A stretch of 64,000 nucleotides of DNA from Microbacterium endophyticum (GTDB lineage: Bacteria > Actinomycetota > Actinomycetes > Actinomycetales > Microbacteriaceae), in contig NZ_CP049255.1 of the NCBI RefSeq assembly GCF_011047135.1, positions 1,922,001-1,986,000 on the forward strand, given 5' to 3'. Below, in pieces: positions 16,571-24,326 of the stretch. The translations under genes were made by a program, and so were the position numbers. The notes under the pieces were generated by a model that did no database searches, was not told the DNA's origin, and saw only the letters and a program-made list of their open reading frames with translations. Position 1 is the first letter of the stretch. Every line of letters starts with the position of its first letter.

Positions 16571-17515
16571 TTATCTGGCGCGGTGGTCTTCGGGATGGAG
16601 CTTTGGTCCGCGCCGTTGCTCGCGCACGCCGCTTGCTCCGATGAGGCGAATTACCCGCTGGCGCTGACCGCTCCAGGGGGCGAGAAGCTCGAGCATCCCG
16701 TCGTCGTCAGTCCGGCTGCCGGCGAGTGCATTGCCTACTTCATGGGCAAGGTGGTAATCGCCCACGCTCACCGCATCGGTATCGCCGAGCGCCCGAATGC
16801 GGGTTTCTGCCGACGTCCACGGCCCCACGCCGCGGATACTCGTGAGTACTTGATCGCGCTCCGGCCCGGTGTGCGCGGCTGTAGTGGCTCGTGTCAGTGC
16901 GTCGCCTCGTCGGGCAGCTGCAACGACGGTGCGCGATTGAGACGGTTCCAGACCCGCTCGATGCCACGCCCAAGAGGGGATATGGCGCCAACCTTCGATC
17001 GTTGGGGGAGCGAACATCGGGTGTGGGGTGGGGCCTGGTGCGCGCTCACCGAACCACGTGAGAATGCGACGCCACGCGCCGAATGCCTGCATCCCGGTGA
17101 CCTTTTGCTCGAAGATCGCGCACGCGAGAGCGTCGAAGACAATCTCGGTGCGTGCAAGGCGCAACCCAGGATTCTGATGGTGAGCGTCAGCAACGAGCGG
17201 ATGCAGTGAGGCATCGAAGCCGTCGCTATCATCGTCGGCACCGCAGAGCGCGGGCAACTGCGCAAGCGCCCACCCAGCACCGTTTCCCCAGGCTGCGGCC
17301 TTGATGACTCCGGCCCCGGACTCGCGAAGAGCGAGGGTTGCGAGCCCCGCAGGTGTGCGGCTCGCGCGCCACACGACCGGGCCGTCGACCGTCATCGTGG
17401 GGTCGCCCCGCCCGCGTCGCAGAAACAGTACGGTTCGCCGGAAATCGAGCGGATGCCGCGGGCGATACTCCGTTTCAAGAGGTGCGCCGTGCGGGGGCCG
17501 CGGGTCGCGGTTCAT
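16571..17515 (-). CDS. DNA-3-methyladenine glycosylase II family (AlkA-like)
   Basis: The 314-residue protein carries a helix-hairpin-helix GPD module. The hairpin is SIRGVGPWTSAETRIRAL, and the catalytic Asp is in DAVSVGDYHLAHEVG. An N-terminal AlkA-like domain precedes the catalytic module (WRASRTPAGLATLAL). It removes alkylated bases to start base-excision repair. No cysteine cluster follows, unlike MutY/EndoIII. It has its own leaderless-type promoter. Confidence 0.9.
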   Translation of the reverse strand: MNRDPRPPHGAPLETEYRPRHPLDFRRTVLFLRRGRGDPTMTVDGPVVWRASRTPAGLATLALRESGAGVIKAAAWGNGAGWALAQLPALCGADDDSDGFDASLHPLVADAHHQNPGLRLARTEIVFDALACAIFEQKVTGMQAFGAWRRILTWFGERAPGPTPHPMFAPPTIEGWRHIPSWAWHRAGLEPSQSRTVVAAARRGDALTRATTAAHTGPERDQVLTSIRGVGPWTSAETRIRALGDTDAVSVGDYHLAHEVGNALAGSRTDDDGMLELLAPWSGQRQRVIRLIGASGVREQRRGPKLHPEDHRAR

Positions 17516-17521
17516 GCGATC

Positions 17522-17527
17522 ACCCTA
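17522..17527 (-). promoter_or_regulatory. -10 element of the DNA glycosylase gene
   Basis: TAGGGT, then GATCGC, then ATG on the minus strand: leaderless spacing. Confidence 0.6.
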
Positions 17528-17565
17528 CGACGCACAGCTGACATCGAGTGTTGAGCAGCGGGACC

Positions 17566-18294
17566 TTAGAAGCGGTCGGGCGACGGCGTGCCGTGACCGT
17601 AGCGAATGACGACATCGGCGTGACGGTCGAAACGGTATCCAACGCCGCGAACTGTTCGCACGATGTCCTCGTAGCGACCGAGTTTGGCGCGCAGTCGCCG
17701 CACGTGCACATCGATGGTGCGTTCGCCGGGCGCATCGAGGTCACCCTGGCTCCAGAGCGACGACACCAGTTCGGTCCGTTCGATCGTGCGGCCTTCACGC
17801 AAAACCAGGTACTGCAGCAGTTCGAACTCTTTAAAGGTGAATGCCGCCGAATTGCCGTCGATCAGAACGCGCTTGCGCGAGATGTCGACGATCACTCCGG
17901 TCGTCGCGTCGTCGTCGATCTCTTCCGGCTCGTCTTTGGCGCGCGCCGTCGCAGCTGGTTCATGAAGGGCAAGACGCACCACATCGACATTTCGCCCGCC
18001 CGCAGATGCCGGGGCAAGGGCGACCGTCGCGTAGGTTTCAGCATCGGGAGCGAGTTCGCCGAGCGTGCGTCGCAGAGCCTCAACGAGGGTGCCGAGGGAA
18101 ACGCCGGATGCCGCAGCCTTCACTTCGTCGAAGCCGACGTAGAGAGCGAAGCCACGCGGTGCGGTTCCTGCGGGCAGAGCGCGGGTAGGCGCCGCGGGTG
18201 TGTGCGCAGCGGGAGCGGATTCGGAATCCGTCACGACACGGAGGTTCGGACGGGTGGAAGTAGCGGGGCGCTCGAGGAGGGCGGTGTTCGACAT
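17566..18294 (-). CDS. Winged-helix (OmpR/PhoB-type) regulator without a receiver domain
   Basis: The 242-residue protein has a C-terminal trans_reg_C domain: FTFKEFELLQYLVLREGRTI, then RTIDVHVRRLRAKLG and VRTVRGVGYRF. The first ~120 residues have no receiver Asp. They hold a Pro/Ala-rich leader and then a segment (GFALYVGFDEVKAAASGVSLGTLVEALRRTLGEL) that I cannot assign. Output is DNA binding, but activation cannot be by ordinary phosphorylation. Unlike most neighbours it has a canonical ribosome site (AAGGA, 9 nt before ATG) and a long 5' region. Confidence 0.85.
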   Translation of the reverse strand: MSNTALLERPATSTRPNLRVVTDSESAPAAHTPAAPTRALPAGTAPRGFALYVGFDEVKAAASGVSLGTLVEALRRTLGELAPDAETYATVALAPASAGGRNVDVVRLALHEPAATARAKDEPEEIDDDATTGVIVDISRKRVLIDGNSAAFTFKEFELLQYLVLREGRTIERTELVSSLWSQGDLDAPGERTIDVHVRRLRAKLGRYEDIVRTVRGVGYRFDRHADVVIRYGHGTPSPDRF

Positions 18295-18705
18295 GAGTGT
18301 GTGTCCTTGCGAAAAGGAACCCGGGCGATGCTGCCAGAAACAGGTTCAAGTGTGTGTCATCTTTCGCGGTCCGGGGTGGGGACCGGGTGCAAGCTCCGTG
18401 AGCCGTAGGACTCTCGATGCTCGGGGGCTTAAACGCCTCATTCAGAAGAGGCGCGGATGCCCATCGGGGATTACCGAATCAGCGGCACATTCGACAACAC
18501 AGGACAGCGCGCACCGGCATCATCATGCCGGTTGTTCCGTTCGCCTCCAGGGCGGACAGGGAACGAGCGAAGTCAGTCATGTCGCGATTATGACCGATCG
18601 AGTCGCTGTGAGTCAAATCAATCAGTTTCCTGTGTGGCGCTCGACAAAAACCGTGCATCCTGCTCAACGCGTGAGTAGTTGGCCCGAGGCAGGAAATTCG
18701 AGGCG
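18295..18705 (-). other. 411-bp non-coding region, candidate structured leader of the winged-helix gene
   Basis: No ORF here looks like protein. On the minus strand, upstream of the regulator, there are local stems: CGCCTC/GAGGCG (18434-18439 with 18448-18453) and GGTCC/GGACC (18368-18372 with 18380-18384). The inner 170 bases are GC-rich, whereas 18590-18650 is more AT-rich and may hold the promoters. I could not match it to a known riboswitch family by eye. Confidence 0.4.
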
Positions 18706-18711
18706 TACCCT
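18706..18711 (+). promoter_or_regulatory. -10 element of the GNAT gene
   Basis: TACCCT, then GTCCGG, then GTG 18718: leaderless spacing. This decides the start codon. Confidence 0.6.
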
Positions 18712-18717
18712 GTCCGG

Positions 18718-19026
18718 GTGACGAACATGACTTTCACGAACGAGCGCGATGAGTCGCGCTACACGCTGAAGCGGGGAGAAGACCTCGTGAGCGTTCTCGA
18801 CTACCGCGATGATGGCCGCACACTGGCCATGACACGGGCTTACACCATTCCGACATTCCGTGGACAGGGATTCGCCGCTGACATCGTCGAACGCGCGGTA
18901 GCCGATGTCGAGGCATCCGGAGATCGGGTCGTAAGCCCGGTGTGCTGGTACGTGGCGGAATGGTTCGAATCGCACCCCGACCGCGCCGGCGTCCTTACTC
19001 CTCGCGGAGCGGCCCGAAACTCATAG
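18718..19026 (+). CDS. Small GNAT-type N-acetyltransferase (YjdJ-like)
   Basis: The 102-residue protein resembles the short COG2388 acetyltransferases. SVLDYRDDGRTLAMTRAYTIPTFRGQGFAADIVERAV contains the acetyl-CoA pyrophosphate loop (R-G-Q-G-F-A). The segment PVCWYVAEWFESHPD follows, with the Cys and Tyr typical of this subgroup. Substrate is unknown. The GTG start is supported by the TACCCT hexamer 6 nt upstream; ATG 18727 is an alternative. Confidence 0.88.
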   Translation: MTNMTFTNERDESRYTLKRGEDLVSVLDYRDDGRTLAMTRAYTIPTFRGQGFAADIVERAVADVEASGDRVVSPVCWYVAEWFESHPDRAGVLTPRGAARNS

Positions 19027-19137
19027 TCGGGCTATACGCCCCAGTCAAGGGTGCGCGCTCCGCTCTTGAGCCGACCATGCTTGTATTACCGCATTGCGCT
19101 GGTTGGTTCTGGCGTGAAGAAATGACAGGAGTCTGCG

Positions 19138-19377
19138 ATGAGCGACAATGACACACCCGCTGTCGATCCAGCCACCGTGCAGGACGAGCCAGTGATGGAC
19201 ATGCACACCGCGACCGACGACGAGAGGATTGACGGAATCGTCGATCAGACTCGTGCCGACGTCGGAGACAAGAGTCTGGAACGCATCGAGGGCGTGCTGC
19301 GTCAGCGCTTCGAGCAGAGCGGTATGGAGTTCACCGACGAGCTCCTGGCCGAACTCGCACAGCGCGTCAAAATCTGA
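19138..19377 (+). CDS. Hypothetical acidic 79-residue protein
   Basis: A good ribosome site (AGGAG) lies 8 nt before the ATG. The N-terminal 30 residues are acidic and probably disordered. The rest is amphipathic helix (ERIEGVLRQRFEQSGMEF, then LLAELAQRVKI). I do not recognise a family. The region between it and the GNAT gene (19027-19137) shows nothing I can name. Confidence 0.65.
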   Translation: MSDNDTPAVDPATVQDEPVMDMHTATDDERIDGIVDQTRADVGDKSLERIEGVLRQRFEQSGMEFTDELLAELAQRVKI

Positions 19378-19383
19378 AGAGCT

Positions 19384-19875
19384 TCACGCCACGGCGCGAG
19401 GTGCCTCGTTCACGACGGTCGCCAGATCGTCGCCGAATGTGAAGATCGCATTGAGTCCGCTATTCCCGCGTAGTATCCCCGGCAGCCAGCGCGAGGCGTC
19501 ATCCCACATTCGCTCGAATGGAATGTCGTCGATCGAGTACCACTTCGGCACGATCTCGTCGGTCTCAACCGGTTCGCCGGTCCACGCCGTGCACGTGAAA
19601 ACGTGGGACCGCTGCGACCACGTCGGCTGTGAAGGAAAGAGGTAGTCGAGCACACCGACCGCAACGAGATCGGATGCTTCGACCAGCAACCCCGTTTCTT
19701 CCTGAACCTCACGCACGGCGCCCTCGCGCACGGTTTCACCCCGCTCGATCTTGCCCCCGATCCCGACGATGCGACCGAGTCCAAGGCCTGTGCGCTTGTG
19801 ACCGAGCAGCACCTCGGTTCCGCTGGTCGCGGTAGGGCGCATCATGTAGACAGCGCACACTTCGGGCAGGTTCAT
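19384..19875 (-). CDS. Nudix hydrolase (MutT/8-oxo-dGTPase-like)
   Basis: The 163-residue protein contains a complete Nudix box, GGKIERGETVREGAVREVQEETGL, written here in part as GX5EX7REVQEETG, which binds the metal and hydrolyses a nucleoside diphosphate linkage. The N-terminal strand (VYMMRPTA) and GHKRTGLGLGRIVGIGG are typical of oxidised-nucleotide sanitising members. Start ATG 19875 has the hexamer TAGCCT 6 nt upstream. Confidence 0.9.
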   Translation of the reverse strand: MNLPEVCAVYMMRPTATSGTEVLLGHKRTGLGLGRIVGIGGKIERGETVREGAVREVQEETGLLVEASDLVAVGVLDYLFPSQPTWSQRSHVFTCTAWTGEPVETDEIVPKWYSIDDIPFERMWDDASRWLPGILRGNSGLNAIFTFGDDLATVVNEAPRAVA

Positions 19876-19881
19876 GCAGGC

Positions 19882-19887
19882 AGGCTA
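19882..19887 (-). promoter_or_regulatory. -10 element of the Nudix gene
   Basis: TAGCCT, then GCCTGC, then ATG on the minus strand: leaderless spacing. Confidence 0.6.
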
Positions 19888-19964
19888 CGCCCGGTTTGTT
19901 ACGGGAGTGTGGCATGGCTCGGGCGCCTGTGGCACGCCTGCTCAGCAATGTCGGTGTCGCCGCA

Positions 19965-19970
19965 TACCGT
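19965..19970 (+). promoter_or_regulatory. -10 element of the sbcDC operon
   Basis: TACCGT, then GGGATG, then ATG 19977. The spacing favours this second of two adjacent ATG codons. Confidence 0.55.
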
Positions 19971-19976
19971 GGGATG

Positions 19977-21131
19977 ATGCGCATCCTCCACACTTCCGAC
20001 TGGCATATCGGGCGCACCTTCCACGGGCACTCGACTCTTGCAGCGCTTCGTGGCGTGCTGTTCGAAATGGTGGAGCAGGTGCGAGAGCGGCGCGTTGACG
20101 TCGTGATCGTCGCGGGCGACGTGTTCGACTCGGCCGCGCCCGCGGCATCCTGCTACGAACTTTTGACCGAGACACTCGCGGCTCTTGCCGATGCCGGGGC
20201 GCGCGTCGTCATGACGAGTGGAAATCATGATTCGGCGGCTCGCCTCGGTTTCCAGTCGCGCCTCCTGAGGCAAGAGATCGCGGTTCGCACCGACCCCGCT
20301 TTGATCGATTCCCCCATCACGATCGAAGACGCTGATGGCCCTGTGCAGTTCTATGGCATCCCGTTTCTCGAGCCGGCGCTCGTGCGTCACCTGTGGCCAG
20401 ATGTCGAGGTGCGCACGCATGAGCGCGCGCTCACCCACGCGATGGATCTCGTTCGTGCTGATCTCGCAAAGCGCGGCGGCCGCTCTATTGCTATTTCGCA
20501 CTGTTTCACGGCCGGTGTTGAGGCGACGGTCGGTGTTGAGCGCGACATTCAACAGGGCGGCCTCGACGTCGTGCCGCTTTCGGCCTTCGATGGTGTCGAC
20601 TATGTGGCTCTTGGCCACATCCACGGCCGCCAACAGTTATCACCGAAGGTGCGGTACTCGGGGGCACCGCTGCACTACAGCTTTGGCGAAGGCAACAAAC
20701 CCCGAGGCTCGTGGCTCATCGATTTGGATGCCGCGGGCGCAACTTCGGTCGAATGGCTTTCCTTGCCCGTCCCCCGGCGCCTGACGACTCTGCGCGCACC
20801 GCTCGATGAACTGCTGGAAGGTCCTCGATTCAGCACGGACGAGCAGTCGTGGGTGGCGGCCGAATACACCGACGCGACACCGCAACCAGACACCATGCGT
20901 CGGCTGCAGGCGCGTTTCCCGTGGTGCGCGAGTGTCGCTCACGTGCCAGCCGTGACGCGCGAAAAGAGCGAATTGACCTACTCGGGGCGTGTCCGTGCCG
21001 CACGAAGCGATCTTGAGCTCATCGATGCGTTTCTCGCTCACGTGCGCGAAGGTGAAGGTGCCTCGACGGCTGAAACCGACATTCTTCGCGACACGCTGGG
21101 CGAGCAGGCAGCAGCCGAGGCGAGCAGATGA
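19977..21131 (+). CDS. sbcD: SbcCD nuclease subunit D
   Basis: The 384-residue Mre11-type phosphoesterase has metal-binding motifs MRILHTSDWHIGRTFHG, VIVAGDVFDSAAP, MTSGNHDS, ISHCFTAG and VALGHIHGRQ in order. Together with SbcC it cuts DNA hairpins and processes double-strand ends. The stop overlaps the sbcC start by 4 bp (ATGA). Upstream in-frame codons from 19896 are rejected because the conserved MRILHTSDWH is the natural N-terminus. Confidence 0.96.
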   Translation: MRILHTSDWHIGRTFHGHSTLAALRGVLFEMVEQVRERRVDVVIVAGDVFDSAAPAASCYELLTETLAALADAGARVVMTSGNHDSAARLGFQSRLLRQEIAVRTDPALIDSPITIEDADGPVQFYGIPFLEPALVRHLWPDVEVRTHERALTHAMDLVRADLAKRGGRSIAISHCFTAGVEATVGVERDIQQGGLDVVPLSAFDGVDYVALGHIHGRQQLSPKVRYSGAPLHYSFGEGNKPRGSWLIDLDAAGATSVEWLSLPVPRRLTTLRAPLDELLEGPRFSTDEQSWVAAEYTDATPQPDTMRRLQARFPWCASVAHVPAVTREKSELTYSGRVRAARSDLELIDAFLAHVREGEGASTAETDILRDTLGEQAAAEASR

Positions 21132-24127
21132 AGCTTCACCGCCTCGAGCTCGTGGGCTTTGGGCCGTTTCTGTCGCAGCAAGAAGTCGACTTCGACGCGT
21201 TCGAAGACGATGGCATCTTTCTCATCACTGGCCGCACGGGGGCAGGAAAATCCAGCATCCTCGACGGGGTGTGTTTTGCTCTCTATGGCGGGGTTCCGCG
21301 CTACGAGAATGGTGACAAACGTGTACGCAGCGATCACTGCGCGCCAGAAGACCCGACCAGAGCAACTCTGGAGTTGACGGTCGGTGAGACTCGTTGGCGC
21401 GTGAGCCGCATGCCCGAGTTCGACCGGCCCAAAAAGCGCGGCACCGGCACAACGCGTGTGGGGGCGGAGGCTCAACTCGATGAGCTCGTCGACGGCGCAT
21501 GGATTGGTCGTGCAGCAGGGCCGCGAGACGTGGGGCTCGCGCTGGACGACATTCTCGGACTCACGCAGCAACAGTTTTTGCAGGTCATTCTTCTCGCGCA
21601 GGGCAGCTTTTCGCGGTTTCTGCTCGCGAAGAACGACGAGCGGCAGCGGCTGCTTCGCACGCTCTTCGGAACGAAGAGCTACGAGGACTATGAGCGCATT
21701 CTGGAGCAGCATCGAAAAGACGCGGAACTGCTGCTGACGCGCGGCGGAGAGCGGCTCGAAGATCTTCTTAACGATGTCGAATCCGTGATCGCGGAACGTC
21801 AGCTCCTCCCCATCGTCGAGGCAAGCGAGGCGCTGAGCGCCGAGAGACGAGTTGAGAAAGCGACGCAGGCCGCAGTCGAGGCTGAGAAAAGAGCTGCAGC
21901 TCGCGCGGACGAAGTAAAAACGGCGGAGCGCGAACGAGACGCGGCAAGTCGTCACCGGGAGATCCACACCACGCTGCGTGACGCACAAGATAAGCGCGTG
22001 CGCGCTGAGCGCATATTGGCGGACCTTGGCGGCCGCTCGTCGGCCACTGAGCTGGCGCGCACCGAACTCGGCGACGCTCTGCGTGCCGAACCGTTGCGCT
22101 CTCTTCTCACGCAGGCGCGCGATGCCGAGGAGCGGGTGGTTCTGGCATCCGCTGCCGCGCGTACTGCCGCGGATGCGTGGGCTCATGCCGGTGAGCACCC
22201 GGTCGATGAGCGGGCTGCGCGTGAGATCATCGACGCGCTCACAGGCGACATCGCACTCGCGCAAGAGGCCCGCGCCGCCGAGGAGCAGATTCGGGCCACT
22301 CTCACTGAGCAAGACGCGCTCCAGAGCCAGCACACCGCTGTCGCGGCGGCAGAGGCGAAGGCGATCGTTCGTCGGGATGCCGCGGCTCAGCGCGTCACCC
22401 AGGCCACGGCGATGGCGGGCGAGCTCGTGAAGGTCGCAGCGCTTGAGCCCTCTGCGCGAGCCTCGCGCGGAGAGCTCCGCGACCGACTTGTGGCAGCGCA
22501 AGAAGCCCAGCAGCTTCTTGGCGCCGTTGAGGCTGCTGACAGCGATTACGTCGCAGCAAACGCTGTCGCTCAAGAGGCGAGCCGCGCAGTTGGTGAGCTC
22601 TTGCAGCGACGCCTACTCGGGGCGGCCGGAGAGCTCGCTGAGAGGCTGAGCGAAAACGAGCCCTGTCCGGTCTGTGGCTCGCTCGTGCACCCCGACCCGG
22701 CGCACACGACCGCCGGCGACACCGTGACCGACGACATGGTGACGGCAGCTGAAGAACGACGCACAGAGGCGCACCAGGCTGAGCAGCGTGCCGCCGACAT
22801 TGCGAAATCTGCTCGTGACGCACACGCCCGAGCGTCTGCGCGCGCGGGTGGTGTGGGCGTCGACGACCTTGCAGTCTCTCTTCAAACGGCCGAGGCCGAA
22901 CTTATGCGTGTCGAAGAAGCGGTGGCAGCACTTGAGCGTGCGCACAATGAGCGTGAGAGTGCCGAGGTTGAGGGTTCGAAAGCCAGTATCGAACTCGTCG
23001 AGCTGCGGGAGGAACGAGTCAACGTTGAGACCGATATCGCTCGTGCGGCTGATCGCCTGGCCACTGCCGCAGCGACTGTCGAGTCTGCGCGAGCGCACTA
23101 CGAAACTGTTGCTGAACGCCTCGATGCGCTCGTGCTGCGCCGACAACGCGCGAGAGACATTGCGGAGACGACGGCTTTTCTGGCCGAGCAAGAGCGCGCG
23201 GCTGGTGGTGCCGTCAGTGAACGCGATGGCGCTCTCGCTGAAGCAGGCTTCGTCTCGGAAGACGCCGCGAGCGCTGCGCTTCGGCCCCGGGCGGAACGTG
23301 AACGGCTAGCCGCAACGATTGCTGAGTACGACTCCGTACTGCGCCGCGAAACGGAACGCGTTGTCGAGCTCGACGAGGTTCTCGCCACAGCCGCAGACTT
23401 CACTATCGACGTGCCAGCTGCCGAAGCGGCGGAGGCTGCCGCAATCACGCTGTGGACAACGGCTGTTGCCGAGGCCGCAACCGCCACTGAGGTATCGGGT
23501 CGGATGAGTACGCTCGCGGCCCGCGCCGTTGCCCTGCACGCTGAGCGCGCCGAGGCAGAAGCTGCGCATGCGGTGATTTCCCGCCTCGCGAACACTGTCG
23601 CAGGCCGTGCACCCAACGCGCTCCGGATGACGCTTGAGGCCTTCGTCCTTGCCGCTCAACTCGAAGACATCGTGATCGCCGCGAATCTGCGCTTGCAGAC
23701 GATGTCATCGGGCCGCTATCGATTGCAGCACACCGATGCTCTCGCGCGTCGGAACGCCGCCTCGGGACTCGGCCTCGAAGTTCTCGATGCGCACACCGGT
23801 CAGGCTCGACCGCCGCAGTCGCTGTCGGGCGGTGAAACATTTCTGGCGTCACTGGCGCTCGCGCTCGGCCTCGCCGAAGTGGTTACCGCACAAGCGGGAG
23901 GCATCCGTCTTGACACGCTCTTCATCGATGAGGGATTCGGTTCGCTTGATGCGGAGACGCTCGAGACAGCGATGCGAACCCTCGATGAACTGCGAGCCGG
24001 AGGACGAACCGTCGGCGTCATCAGCCATGTCGAGGCGATGAAGGAGCAGCTTCCCGCGCAGATCATAGTCACCGCGAGCGCGCAAGGGCCAAGCATGATC
24101 AGGCACGCAAGTCATTCCCGGTCGTAG
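21128..24127 (+). CDS. sbcC: SbcCD ATPase subunit C
   Basis: The 999-residue SMC/Rad50-like protein has Walker A GRTGAGKSSILD near the N-terminus and two long Ala/Glu/Arg-rich coiled-coil arms. The zinc hook is CPVC at residues 513-516. The C-terminal lobe has the signature LSGGETFLASLALALGLAEV, Walker B LDTLFIDEGFGSLD and the His-switch VGVISHVEAM. All key ATPase motifs are intact. It dimerises through the hook and drives SbcD nuclease. Confidence 0.96.
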   Translation: MKLHRLELVGFGPFLSQQEVDFDAFEDDGIFLITGRTGAGKSSILDGVCFALYGGVPRYENGDKRVRSDHCAPEDPTRATLELTVGETRWRVSRMPEFDRPKKRGTGTTRVGAEAQLDELVDGAWIGRAAGPRDVGLALDDILGLTQQQFLQVILLAQGSFSRFLLAKNDERQRLLRTLFGTKSYEDYERILEQHRKDAELLLTRGGERLEDLLNDVESVIAERQLLPIVEASEALSAERRVEKATQAAVEAEKRAAARADEVKTAERERDAASRHREIHTTLRDAQDKRVRAERILADLGGRSSATELARTELGDALRAEPLRSLLTQARDAEERVVLASAAARTAADAWAHAGEHPVDERAAREIIDALTGDIALAQEARAAEEQIRATLTEQDALQSQHTAVAAAEAKAIVRRDAAAQRVTQATAMAGELVKVAALEPSARASRGELRDRLVAAQEAQQLLGAVEAADSDYVAANAVAQEASRAVGELLQRRLLGAAGELAERLSENEPCPVCGSLVHPDPAHTTAGDTVTDDMVTAAEERRTEAHQAEQRAADIAKSARDAHARASARAGGVGVDDLAVSLQTAEAELMRVEEAVAALERAHNERESAEVEGSKASIELVELREERVNVETDIARAADRLATAAATVESARAHYETVAERLDALVLRRQRARDIAETTAFLAEQERAAGGAVSERDGALAEAGFVSEDAASAALRPRAERERLAATIAEYDSVLRRETERVVELDEVLATAADFTIDVPAAEAAEAAAITLWTTAVAEAATATEVSGRMSTLAARAVALHAERAEAEAAHAVISRLANTVAGRAPNALRMTLEAFVLAAQLEDIVIAANLRLQTMSSGRYRLQHTDALARRNAASGLGLEVLDAHTGQARPPQSLSGGETFLASLALALGLAEVVTAQAGGIRLDTLFIDEGFGSLDAETLETAMRTLDELRAGGRTVGVISHVEAMKEQLPAQIIVTASAQGPSMIRHASHSRS

Positions 24128-24130
24128 GGT
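24125..24130 (+). promoter_or_regulatory. -10 element overlapping the sbcC stop
   Basis: TAGGGT, whose first three bases are the sbcC stop codon, is followed by AGGACA and GTG 24137: leaderless spacing. Confidence 0.5.
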
Positions 24131-24136
24131 AGGACA

Positions 24137-24322
24137 GTGAATAAAGGCACTGTGTGGACCATCGTCGGAGTTATCGCCGCAATCGCTATCGCTTGGCTTC
24201 TCGTCAACATTCTGTTTTCGGTGTTGGCGATTATCTTCAAGCTCCTCGTTGTAGCGGTCGTTGCGGTGATCGTGTTCTTCTTCTTGCGTGCGGCGTTCGC
24301 TCGCGGCGACTCGCGCTCCTAG
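24137..24322 (+). CDS. Small membrane protein, 61 residues
   Basis: Nearly the whole protein is hydrophobic (WTIVGVIAAIAIAWLLVNIL, then LLVVAVVAVIVFFFL), with a short charged tail (ARGDSRS). It looks like a two-helix membrane protein. It lies 9 bp after sbcC and just before an MFS gene. No family was recognised; the function is unknown. Confidence 0.7.
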   Translation: MNKGTVWTIVGVIAAIAIAWLLVNILFSVLAIIFKLLVVAVVAVIVFFFLRAAFARGDSRS

Positions 24323-24326
24323 ACAC

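Noticed and set aside
18290..18720. Possible known riboswitch or tmRNA in the leader region
   Set aside because: I compared it from memory with cobalamin, SAM, TPP, FMN, ydaO, ykkC, ZTP and tmRNA signatures and found no match. It is kept only as an unassigned leader.
18955..18980. TGGTTCGAATCGCACC resembling a tRNA T-arm
   Set aside because: It encodes EWFESHP of the GNAT protein in frame. No acceptor or D stem flanks it.
21038..22573. 511-codon minus-strand ORF over sbcC
   Set aside because: It is antisense to an intact SbcC with all ATPase motifs. The composition is typical of a reverse-frame shadow in high-GC DNA.
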